A stretch of DNA of 64,000 bases from NCBI RefSeq assembly GCF_050589705.1, contig NZ_JBNGOT010000004.1, positions 248,001 through 312,000 of the forward strand, given 5' to 3'. The first letter of the stretch is position 1. Every line of letters starts with the position of its first letter. Made by a program: the position numbers and the translations under genes. This stretch comes from Sunxiuqinia rutila. GTDB lineage: Bacteria > Bacteroidota > Bacteroidia > Bacteroidales > Prolixibacteraceae. A model generated the notes under the pieces. That model saw only the letters and a program-made list of their open reading frames with translations. It was not told where the DNA came from and made no database searches. Below, one piece after another: positions 50,270 to 58,481 of the stretch.

Positions 50270-52552
50270 CTATTTCTCTTTCGAAAACGAATAAGGAAAA
50301 TCCGATGCTTGGGTTCCCCGATTTTTGTTAGGCTCAGCATCCATATCAAATTTAATGCTGGCACCTTTCATCAGCTCATCGTATTTGAAGTAGTTTTTGC
50401 TGTACGACTTTCCATTTAAATCAATGGACTGAACGTATCGGTTGTCTTTTCCGTTTTTAGGTGCTTCAATATTGATGGTGTTGCCGTTCTCAAGCTCCAC
50501 AGTAATTTTATTAAACAGCGGTGCACCAATTACATATTCGTCGGTTGCCGGGGCTACCGGGTAAAAGCCCATGGCGGTAAACACGTACCAGGCCGACGTT
50601 TGTCCGTTGTCTTCGTCACCGCAGTAACCATCGGCTTGCGGCGTGTACAGGCGATCCATCACTTCGCGGGCCCAGTGCTGGGTTTTCCAGGGCTGACCGG
50701 CGTAGTTGTACAGGTAAATCATATGCTGAATGGGCTGGTTGCCGTGCGCATAGTTACCCATGTTCATGATCTGCATCTCACGGATTTCGTGGATCACTCC
50801 GCCATAATAGGAATCATCAAAAATGGGAGGTACCACAAACACAGAGTCCAGCATGCTGACAAACTCTTGCTTACCGCCCATCAGGTCGATCAATCCCTGC
50901 ATGTCGTGGAAAACCGACCAGGTGTAGTGCCAGCTATTTCCTTCAGTAAAAGCATCTCCCCATTTAAACGGGCTGAAGGGCGACTGGAATGAACCTTCCT
51001 CGTTGCGCCCACGCATCAGGCTGCTTTCCTTGTCAAACACATTTTTATAATTCATCGCCCGCTTAGCAAAAATGTCAATTTCGCTTTCCGGTTTGCCCAA
51101 GGCCTTGCCCAATTGGTAGACACAATAGTCGGCAAAAGCATATTCCAGGGTCCGGGCAACATTTTCGTTTACCCCAACATTATAGGGAACGTAACCCAGC
51201 TTGTTGTAATAGTCAACGCCGTAACGGCCAACCGAACTCATGGGTCCTTCGTGCATGGTGTTTTTCACCACCGCATCCCACAGGGTTTCGACGTCGTATC
51301 CACGCAGTCCTTTCAGGTAGGCGTCGGCAACAATGGTGGCCGAGTTCGAGCCAATCATGCAGTCGCGGTGGCCGGGGCTGGCCCACTCGGGCAAAAAGCC
51401 ACTTTCCTTGTAGGTGTTGGCCAGGCCTTCCTGTATCTTTTCATTCAGCGAAGGGTACATCAAATTGAAAAAAGGGAAGACAGCTCGAAAGGTATCCCAA
51501 AAACCATTGTCGGTAAACATGTAGCCAGGCAATACTTCGCCATTGTATGGACTGTAATGAACCACATCGCCATTTTCGTCATACTCGTAAAACTTCCGTG
51601 GGAAAAGCAACACGCGATACAAGCATGAGTAAAACGTTTTGATTTGATCGTCGGTTCCACCTTCAACCTTAATGCGCGACAGTTCCTTGTTCCAGCTGGC
51701 TGCGCCTTTCTCCTTCACTTGATCAAACGAGTCGTTGCCCAACTCTTTCAGGTTGCGCTCGGCCTGCTCGTAGCTGATAAACGAAGAAGCTACGCGGGCA
51801 TGGATCTTTTCGCCTTTTTTGGTTTTAAACTGGATGGCAGCGCCAACATGGTTATCCGTCAATTCGGTTTTGCCTTCAATAATTTTGTCTTTGCTCCACA
51901 CCTCGCTTTTCACAAACGGTTTGTCGAACACAACAACAAAATAGTTTTTGAAGTTGTCGGGCACGCCACCACTGTTACGGGTAGTATAACCAATGATTTT
52001 ATTCTCTGAAGGAATCAACTTAATCGATGAGCCACGGTCAAACGCATCAACCAGCACAAAGGACTCGTCATTTTCAGGAAAAGTAAAACGAAACATGGCC
52101 GCCCGTTCGGTGGGCGTAATTTCGGTGACCACATCGTAGTCGGCCAGGTACACTTTGTAGTAGTGAGGCTTGGCTGTTTCGGCCTTGTGCGAAAACCAGC
52201 TTCCGCGCTTCTCTTCGTTAATAACCAGCTTCCCGGTCATCGGGAAAAGCGAAAACTGTCCGTAATCGTTGATCCACGGACTGGGTTGGTGGGTTTGTTT
52301 GAACCCGCGAATCTTATTGGCGTCGTAGCCATACACCCAGCCATCGCCCATTTTTGCAGTTTGCGGAGTCCAAAAGTTCATTCCCCACGGCCGGGCAATG
52401 GCCGGATAGGTGTTCCCGTTTGACAGCTTGAATTCTGAATCTGTTCCCATCAGAGTATTCACATAATCAACCGGTTGAAAGATCTGTGCCTTAATTTGAA
52501 GAGACATAAAACTGTAAACGACCACACACAAAAAGAACAATATATTTTTCAT
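50270..52552 (-). CDS. GH92 family alpha-1,2-mannosidase
   Basis: A 760-residue exported enzyme starting at the ATG at 52552; an earlier in-frame start would add residues before the signal peptide (MKNILFFLCVVVYSFMSLQIKAQ). GH92 marks: QPVDYVNTLMGTDSEFKLSNGNTYPAIARPWGMNFWTPQT at the start of the N-terminal beta-sandwich, GFKQTHQPSPWINDYGQFSLFPMTG, and the catalytic barrel with GFLPEWASPGHRDCMIGSNSATIVADAYLKG and GDEDNGQTSAWYVFTAMGFYPVAPATDEYVIGAPLFNKITVELENG. The family acts as calcium-dependent inverting alpha-mannosidases on N-glycans and yeast mannan. In a utilization locus it trims mannose from glycan caught by SusC/SusD. Confidence 0.95.
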   Translation of the reverse strand: MKNILFFLCVVVYSFMSLQIKAQIFQPVDYVNTLMGTDSEFKLSNGNTYPAIARPWGMNFWTPQTAKMGDGWVYGYDANKIRGFKQTHQPSPWINDYGQFSLFPMTGKLVINEEKRGSWFSHKAETAKPHYYKVYLADYDVVTEITPTERAAMFRFTFPENDESFVLVDAFDRGSSIKLIPSENKIIGYTTRNSGGVPDNFKNYFVVVFDKPFVKSEVWSKDKIIEGKTELTDNHVGAAIQFKTKKGEKIHARVASSFISYEQAERNLKELGNDSFDQVKEKGAASWNKELSRIKVEGGTDDQIKTFYSCLYRVLLFPRKFYEYDENGDVVHYSPYNGEVLPGYMFTDNGFWDTFRAVFPFFNLMYPSLNEKIQEGLANTYKESGFLPEWASPGHRDCMIGSNSATIVADAYLKGLRGYDVETLWDAVVKNTMHEGPMSSVGRYGVDYYNKLGYVPYNVGVNENVARTLEYAFADYCVYQLGKALGKPESEIDIFAKRAMNYKNVFDKESSLMRGRNEEGSFQSPFSPFKWGDAFTEGNSWHYTWSVFHDMQGLIDLMGGKQEFVSMLDSVFVVPPIFDDSYYGGVIHEIREMQIMNMGNYAHGNQPIQHMIYLYNYAGQPWKTQHWAREVMDRLYTPQADGYCGDEDNGQTSAWYVFTAMGFYPVAPATDEYVIGAPLFNKITVELENGNTINIEAPKNGKDNRYVQSIDLNGKSYSKNYFKYDELMKGASIKFDMDAEPNKNRGTQASDFPYSFSKEK

Positions 52553-52637
52553 TTTAAAACCAATATTAAATTTAAAGACATAACAGACTTTCAATGCCCT
52601 CTCAAACCAACGGACATTAAAAGCCTGTTATTATTCA

Positions 52638-53996
52638 TTATAAGACCCAACCTTCCCTGTATTTATAGTGTATAAACTGATCTGCCTCAGGCATATTCGG
52701 GAAACTGAGTTTCTCAGGATCAAAACTCAGACTTTGAAAACTCAGCTTTTCTCTCAATTCAGGCCTCAGTGCAATATTGCCCAACAAAACGGTTTCCGTT
52801 AATGGTCCGGCCCATTCGTAATTGGAACCTGCCGGATCGCCGCCCTTGCAAGCGAGTATCCATTCCATTCGATGTCCAGGTGATGAAGGGAGATATGGTT
52901 CTGGCTTTTGATAAGATTCGTTCAATGAATCCGGAAGAATTCGATTCCCCAGAATCTTCCCTTTACTTCCCACATAAAGAACTCCCCCCGCGCCCAATTG
53001 AACATCATCACCCATATCCGGCAAACGTGGAGGACGCAATCCACCATCATACCAGGTGAGCCTCAATGGTGGCATATCTTCTCGTGCCGGAAAATCATAG
53101 GTTACGATGGAACCAAGTGGATAAGTTTCATCATTTACCAAAGTTGAAACCGCCTGAATACTTGTTGGATATTTTAGCTTCAATGCTCGAAAAACAGTAT
53201 CAAACGAATGACAGCCAATATCTCCAAGAGCCCCGGTACCAAAGTCGAGCCAGCCACGCCATCGAAATGGATGATAATCCGAGTGATATGGACGTAAAGG
53301 CGCAGGACCGGTGAAAAGATCCCAGTCAAGACTTTCAGGAACAGGAGGCGTATCCTGTGGTCGTCTCACTCCCTGAGGCCAATAGGTATCGGCAAGCCCC
53401 CGATTTGGACGATCAGTCCAAACATGTACCTCTTGAATCGGCCCAATCACCCCATCCCAAATCATCTCTTGAATCCGACGTGAAGCATCGCTGGCCTGGC
53501 CTTGATTTCCCATTTGTGTTGAAACTTTATACTTCCGGGCCGCTTCTGTTAACATCCTTGCTTCATAGACTGTGTGAGTCAGCGGCTTTTCCGTGTAAAC
53601 ATGCTTTCCCCTTCTCATTGCCTCCATACTTATCAGGGCATGCGTATGATCCGGAGTAGCAACAATCACTGCCTCAATATCTTTCTGCTCATCCAGCATA
53701 ATCCTAAAATCCTTGTATTTCTTTGCCTTTGGGTAGGTACTAAACACCTTACTTACAGACTCATTCCAATCCACATCACAGAGGGCAACAATATTCTCAG
53801 TCTTTGCAACATCCTCCAGATCCACACGCCCCATGCCACCGATACCAATACCTGCAATATGGAGTTTATCACTTGGAGCAAGATGTCCCAGTCCAGCAAC
53901 AGCATGTGAGGGAACAACGGAAAATCCTCCTAACACAATAGAAGACGTTCCAATAAAACCTCTCCGACTTATCGTTTTTGATTCTTGCGACTTCAT
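52638..53996 (-). CDS. Tat-exported Gfo/Idh/MocA family oxidoreductase
   Basis: A 452-residue protein starting at the ATG at 53996 (a TTG three codons earlier is unlikely). The Tat signal is TISRRGFIGTSSIVLGGFSVV. The Rossmann domain has LHIAGIGIGGMGRVDLEDVAK, IVALCDVDWNESVSK and AVIVATPDHTHALISMEAMRRGKHVYTEKPLTHTVYEAR, followed by TQMGNQGQASDASRRIQEMIWDGVIGPIQEVHVWTDRPNRGLADTYWPQGVRRP, a pattern of the large periplasmic subgroup. Members paired with DUF1080 proteins oxidize sugars at C3 in a 3-keto route. The gene follows the DUF1080 gene by 26 bases, which supports the same role. Confidence 0.92.
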   Translation of the reverse strand: MKSQESKTISRRGFIGTSSIVLGGFSVVPSHAVAGLGHLAPSDKLHIAGIGIGGMGRVDLEDVAKTENIVALCDVDWNESVSKVFSTYPKAKKYKDFRIMLDEQKDIEAVIVATPDHTHALISMEAMRRGKHVYTEKPLTHTVYEARMLTEAARKYKVSTQMGNQGQASDASRRIQEMIWDGVIGPIQEVHVWTDRPNRGLADTYWPQGVRRPQDTPPVPESLDWDLFTGPAPLRPYHSDYHPFRWRGWLDFGTGALGDIGCHSFDTVFRALKLKYPTSIQAVSTLVNDETYPLGSIVTYDFPAREDMPPLRLTWYDGGLRPPRLPDMGDDVQLGAGGVLYVGSKGKILGNRILPDSLNESYQKPEPYLPSSPGHRMEWILACKGGDPAGSNYEWAGPLTETVLLGNIALRPELREKLSFQSLSFDPEKLSFPNMPEADQFIHYKYREGWVL

Positions 53997-54022
53997 AATA
54001 ATCAATTTTTAATAATTGCCAA

Positions 54023-55087
54023 TTATTCAATGATTGGAGTAAGAACCAGATTACGGAACGATATTCCGGTATGATCTCCTTGAAGGTATATGGGCCCTGG
54101 AGCAAACACATCAGACTGGATCGCTCCACCAGTTGCACCATAAACAGGTTGATTATTTATAATCGTAGTGCCATTCAGCACTACAGTTACATGGCGATCA
54201 CACAAGGTGATATCCAAGGTCTGCCAGGCACCCGCTGGCTTCTCCGCTTTTACGGAGGGAAGAATTCTTGTAAAAATAGCGCCCATACTACCACCCCATG
54301 TTAGCGGACGCTCATACGAATCTGCTACTTGCACCTCGTATATGCCACGTAAATAAACTCCACTATTGCTGCTTGGAGGCGCATTAACCTCAAGCTTCAA
54401 ATTGAAATCCTCAAATACCTGCTCGGTTCTAAGATTCCCATACCGAATAGGAGGCATTCCTTCTTTTTGAACCGGATTATTCGTTAAAACACCATCTGTT
54501 ACTGACCAGCCATTTGTCAGGTGATCCTCAATCAGTCGCCATCCTTCAAGGCTATTTTTGTTTTTAATCAATTGAACTGGTTCTCCATACTTTAAGCTCT
54601 TCAAATCCGGCGCCGGAGGAACATCAGGAAGTTTCGTCCCATCAATAAAAACAGAATCCACTCCAAGCCCGGTAACTTTTGGGCTTAAATAAAATCCAGT
54701 GATTTTATCACCATCACGCTTTAATTCAATCCATGTTGGGTAGTCGCGAGTAAATGTTGCATTTCCCTGAGTGGCCTTGGTCAAAGTTGCCTGACGAGGA
54801 TTTCGTCCAAGATATAAAACATCTCCAGCGGTATAAACATAAGGCAAGCCATAAAAGACGCCTCCACCACCCCACATAAGGTCAGCATCTAAATATCCAT
54901 CTTCCTGCCTCACTTGAAGCCAACCAACAGCCCTATTTCCAAAATCAAAAGTCCATTGCCCCAAAAATCGATCTACCTGATCTTGGGGTCCTTCAGTCAT
55001 AGATTCTGCATTGTTAGTGTGGCACAACGCTGACACACCAATACAAGTAAATAATACCACGAAACTTAAAATTGCTGATGATTTCAT
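54023..55087 (-). CDS. DUF1080 (PF06439) protein, probable 3-keto-glycoside hydrolase, with N-terminal lipocalin-like domain
   Basis: A 354-residue exported protein with an N-terminal signal (MKSSAILSFVVLFTCIGVSALC, possibly a lipoprotein). Residues 35-150 form a strand-rich domain (FLGQWTFDFGNRAVGWLQVRQEDGYLDADLMWGGGG). Residues 165-354 are the jelly-roll DUF1080 domain (LKSLKYGEPVQLIKNKNSLEGWRL ... TDGVLTNNPVQ ... FEDFNLKLEVNAPPSSNSGVYLRGIYEVQVADSY ... GPIYLQGDHTGISFRNLVLTPI). Characterized relatives cleave 3-keto disaccharides. It precedes the exported oxidoreductase, the likely source of the keto sugar, in one transcript. A terminator hairpin at 55280-55302 separates this unit from the susCD unit. 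Confidence 0.9.
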   Translation of the reverse strand: MKSSAILSFVVLFTCIGVSALCHTNNAESMTEGPQDQVDRFLGQWTFDFGNRAVGWLQVRQEDGYLDADLMWGGGGVFYGLPYVYTAGDVLYLGRNPRQATLTKATQGNATFTRDYPTWIELKRDGDKITGFYLSPKVTGLGVDSVFIDGTKLPDVPPAPDLKSLKYGEPVQLIKNKNSLEGWRLIEDHLTNGWSVTDGVLTNNPVQKEGMPPIRYGNLRTEQVFEDFNLKLEVNAPPSSNSGVYLRGIYEVQVADSYERPLTWGGSMGAIFTRILPSVKAEKPAGAWQTLDITLCDRHVTVVLNGTTIINNQPVYGATGGAIQSDVFAPGPIYLQGDHTGISFRNLVLTPIIE

Positions 55088-55279
55088 AACGAAAAGATTT
55101 AGTTTGATTTAATTCATGCGATCATTATTTTTAGTTGGTTTGGTGAGCTACACAAAATTTCTTTCTTAACGCTTAGAAGCTCAACCTGAACAAATTCACA
55201 AATGGTGGTTGATTTTCAATTCGACAAGCATGCCTACAATGAATACTCAATTAATAGACTATTAACTCCTTAAGAAAGC

Positions 55280-55302
55280 CCCCATGTGCCAAACACATGG
55301 GG
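55280..55302 (-). terminator. Hairpin between the two halves of the utilization locus
   Basis: CCCCATGTG (55280-55288) pairs with CACATGGGG (55294-55302) over a 5-base loop, 62 bases past the stop of the preceding minus-strand gene at 55365. A T-rich TTTCTTAA follows it on the minus strand. It may end or attenuate the susCD transcript. Confidence 0.6.
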
Positions 55303-55364
55303 TACAATCTCATATTCTGTTCAAAACATACTACTACCCCATTGAAAAATTCGTGAAATTTCAT

Positions 55365-57572
55365 CTACCATTTAATTTCTACTTTGATACCATCGGGATC
55401 ATTCTCAAATCCTAACAAACCAGTATTACTTTCCTCGTCCCACTCCCACGAAACATTGTTCAACTCTGTTCCTTCCTGATCAAATACACGGCAGGTCTTT
55501 GGTGTATCTGGCAGCAGGATACGCATAACATTGGTTGTATTCAACGGACTTTTCGTGATAAAAGAATAGCTAGTTCTTGTATCTACCTCATCGTAAACAC
55601 GAGATGCGGCGGCCAAAACCTGAGGCTTATCCTGCTGCTCAATTCTATCCACATTTAAAAGGTAAGCCTGCTCTCCGGGCATTACAGTCTTTTCATCGAC
55701 GACTGGTAATTTTGGATCGAATAAATCAATTAGCCGACCGGTTTGCACAAACGGTTCATCACTTACACTTTCGTCTAAAACCGAGATTAAATCATAAGCG
55801 CCACGCTCCAGATAAAAATTATTCTTAAAGACCAATTCTCCTGCCTTAGCGGTCTCCTCGTAGAGCTGCTTAACGATACCGACATATTCGTCATCCCTGT
55901 CAGCCTCCAACACAAACTCCTTTGGATCTTGACGAAGAATATATACTGTACCTTCTCCAAACTTATATTCGCCGCTTTCTCCAGAAGATTCAATACCCAA
56001 CAGTTCAAACAGATGCTCGGAAGCAGTTTTGTATTGATTTTCTCCGGTGTTCCACCACTCCTGAACAGATTGAAATGGATCAATGTCGCGGCCCGCATAA
56101 ACCAGGACACCTCCACCTTTTACCCAATCCGCGATGTACTCGTGGCCCTTTGGATCAGCAGGCTTCATATTCGAGTACGACATAACTAAAACCTTGGTGT
56201 CCTTCCAGGTTTCCGGGTAAGAAACATTTTCCAAATGCATTGTTTTAACAGGAACACCACGTTTCAAAAACGGTAAAGCTTGACCATAGAAATTTGAGAA
56301 ACTGGGATCTTCATACCCTTGATGTGTTGGCAAACGCTGAAACATTAACGAATTCGCCATCAACACGCTGATTCCTTCAGATCCGGACAGTTTGTTATCA
56401 GACAACGGCATACTATTTAATGTGTTGACCATAACCTGCATCTGCGTGGAATAAAAACGAGGAATCCGCTCCTTCTTGTCACTATCTGCACTGGTTTTAT
56501 AAAGGCCTTCGTAAATTCTGTTTGGCCATGGCATTACTTCATAATCCGCAATGTTCGGGTAAAGCAACTGGGCTGTAAATGTCGCCTGGTAGTTTTTTTT
56601 GTAATCTACCCAGTCCCTCGGCCAATCTTCAATGGGATCGGTTAAAAAAAACATCTTCCTTCCAGTCGGGGCCGTCATGGATTCCATTGAACCATATTCA
56701 AGATAGGCTGTCTCAAAAACCCTTTCCTTCTGCTTTCCGTCAAAATAATTGGGTGTTCGGGAAGTCCCGGTCCACACCTGTGCAACATAACCATCCACCG
56801 ATGGCAAAGATGCTAAACTCGCTTCGGGACTCACAATCTGCCATTGAGAGTAGTTAACCAAAGAATGGGTTGGCACATAGCATCGCACATCCATCCCCTT
56901 GCTCTTGCCATATTCTTTGGCATAAGAAAAGCACTCATCTAAAGCCCTATAATACAGGTGATATTTTAATTTATTTGACAAGTAGGTATTTTCGGGAGAC
57001 TCATGCTGTGGACGCCAATCGAATCCATAATACTCCTTCCACTCTCTTCTGAATGCCTCGCTATATCCAGCGCGTGCCCAAAATTCGGGTTCTTCCAGAA
57101 AAATGGCGTCTATCCCGGCATCAATTACCCGCTTAATTTGAGTCTCTTTAATATATTCGATAAAATTTTTTGACGGCACGATGTAAGGTACCATCCTTCC
57201 GTGCCAAATGGTGTCTCCTCGCTGTGTTACCTGACCTTCATCTAAATGTGGCTCACCATCCCATTTCCCGGTAAAATAATCTTGATATTCCCCCCACGCT
57301 ATGCCCGTCATAAAATGTGTGACATAGCCTCTGTCCCGCCAGGTTTGCACGCGCTCCTCAAATGTCATCCCATTGTTACGGTGATGATCCCGAACGCTAT
57401 ACACAATGGCAACGTCCGCCCTAACATCGATCACGGGCTTCCATGGATTAGAGGTCTGAAATGCGGTCTTCTCTCTTTTTTCAGGAACTACTTTTTCTGC
57501 TGGCTCAGAACTTGAACAAGACGCAAAAAAAAGCCCTCCCAATATACTATATATAATTGATTTAAATTTCAT
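55365..57572 (-). CDS. Glycoside hydrolase-like lipoprotein, family not assigned
   Basis: A 735-residue protein starting at the ATG at 57572, with lipobox SILGGLFFASC. The first 400 residues look like a (beta/alpha)8 barrel: ADVAIVYSVRDHHRNNGMTFEERVQTWRDRGYVTHFMTGIAWG, DAGIDAIFLEEPEFWARAGYSEAFRREWKEYYGFDW with an EEPEF strand end fit for catalysis, MDVRCYVPTHSLVNYSQWQIVSPEASLASLPSVDGYVAQVWTGTSR. The next 200 have a glutamine-amidotransferase-like region (GISVLMANSLMFQRL ... TKVLVMSYSNMKPADPKGHEYIADWVKGGGVLVYAG), as in GH42/GH164-like enzymes with trimerization domains. The last 150 are a beta domain. Its place between susD-DUF3823 and DUF1080 supports a glycan-degrading role. No CAZy family could be named. 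Confidence 0.78.
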   Translation of the reverse strand: MKFKSIIYSILGGLFFASCSSSEPAEKVVPEKREKTAFQTSNPWKPVIDVRADVAIVYSVRDHHRNNGMTFEERVQTWRDRGYVTHFMTGIAWGEYQDYFTGKWDGEPHLDEGQVTQRGDTIWHGRMVPYIVPSKNFIEYIKETQIKRVIDAGIDAIFLEEPEFWARAGYSEAFRREWKEYYGFDWRPQHESPENTYLSNKLKYHLYYRALDECFSYAKEYGKSKGMDVRCYVPTHSLVNYSQWQIVSPEASLASLPSVDGYVAQVWTGTSRTPNYFDGKQKERVFETAYLEYGSMESMTAPTGRKMFFLTDPIEDWPRDWVDYKKNYQATFTAQLLYPNIADYEVMPWPNRIYEGLYKTSADSDKKERIPRFYSTQMQVMVNTLNSMPLSDNKLSGSEGISVLMANSLMFQRLPTHQGYEDPSFSNFYGQALPFLKRGVPVKTMHLENVSYPETWKDTKVLVMSYSNMKPADPKGHEYIADWVKGGGVLVYAGRDIDPFQSVQEWWNTGENQYKTASEHLFELLGIESSGESGEYKFGEGTVYILRQDPKEFVLEADRDDEYVGIVKQLYEETAKAGELVFKNNFYLERGAYDLISVLDESVSDEPFVQTGRLIDLFDPKLPVVDEKTVMPGEQAYLLNVDRIEQQDKPQVLAAASRVYDEVDTRTSYSFITKSPLNTTNVMRILLPDTPKTCRVFDQEGTELNNVSWEWDEESNTGLLGFENDPDGIKVEIKW

Positions 57573-57652
57573 TGTTATTTGTTTGCTAAAAGAAAGAAGC
57601 CATTCCGAACTTTCAAAAAGCCGAAATGACTTCATTCCAAAATTAATAATAA

Positions 57653-58459
57653 CTAATTAGGAATTTCTACTCTGATTGCTTCGTTATAATTATGTCTCCT
57701 GATATTTTCGGTCGCATAATTTATTCGAGCAGCAGCCCGAATAAAAACTGTTCTGCCTGCAGGTATTTCTCCATTTGTAGTAATTGTAACTACCTGTCCT
57801 AAAAGGTTATCGAATGAATCTCCATCATAATTTATCTGCGTCGTATACCTGTTATCCCATTCTCGGTATCCAACATGTGGCACCTGGCTAACAAATAAGC
57901 GAAGATCAGTCACATTCAACATATCATCGTTGTACCCGCCCATGGGTTGAATTTTTGCTCTAAAATCAGCAGGACTAACTCCTCGTGTCACTCTAACCTG
58001 GGCAGTAACCTTTCCATTGCTTACAGCAGGCTGACCAACCCACTCCAATTTAAGGAATGGCTGAACCTCAAACTCTACTTCAGTGACTCCTGAGATGTCA
58101 ACATACTTTGATTCATCAGCAATGGTGTCTCCGGAACTGGTAGTTCTCACCAATGGAATAAAAGCACCATCAATCCGAACATTATAATGACCTTTAAACA
58201 CTTTCGTATTCTGAAAGACTCCCTCCTTCATACACCAGAAATCAAAATTGTCAGGAACTTCAGTCTCAGTCCAACTAAGTTCACGAAGTCGGATCCGTGT
58301 GCCCTCACTACCTTGATCAGTAAGAACAAGGTCTCCGGTAGCAACATCCACAACCCTGCCTTTTATGGTTTCCTCAGGCAAATCAAAATTGTCAATTTCA
58401 CATGCACTGAAGGAAACTACAGCTAAGCAAAACAATATGCCATAAAATATTTTTTTCAT
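57653..58459 (-). CDS. DUF3823 lipoprotein (SusE/F-like surface glycan-binding candidate)
   Basis: A 268-residue protein starting at the ATG at 58459. The signal ends in a lipobox (LAVVSFSAC). The N-terminal Ig-like domain ETIKGRVVDVATGDLVLTDQGSEGTRIRLRELSWTE and the following FWCMKEGVFQNTKVFKGHYNVRIDGAFIPL match DUF3823, which usually follows SusD in Bacteroidota loci. The C-terminal half (VEFEVQPFLKLEWVGQPAVSNGKVTAQVRVTR ... FIRAAARINYATENIRRHNYNEAIRVEI) is a second beta domain. Likely role: outer-membrane glycan binding. It is 22 bases downstream of susD. Confidence 0.88.
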   Translation of the reverse strand: MKKIFYGILFCLAVVSFSACEIDNFDLPEETIKGRVVDVATGDLVLTDQGSEGTRIRLRELSWTETEVPDNFDFWCMKEGVFQNTKVFKGHYNVRIDGAFIPLVRTTSSGDTIADESKYVDISGVTEVEFEVQPFLKLEWVGQPAVSNGKVTAQVRVTRGVSPADFRAKIQPMGGYNDDMLNVTDLRLFVSQVPHVGYREWDNRYTTQINYDGDSFDNLLGQVVTITTNGEIPAGRTVFIRAAARINYATENIRRHNYNEAIRVEIPN

Positions 58460-58481
58460 CTCTTTCAATTTTAAGATTAGA

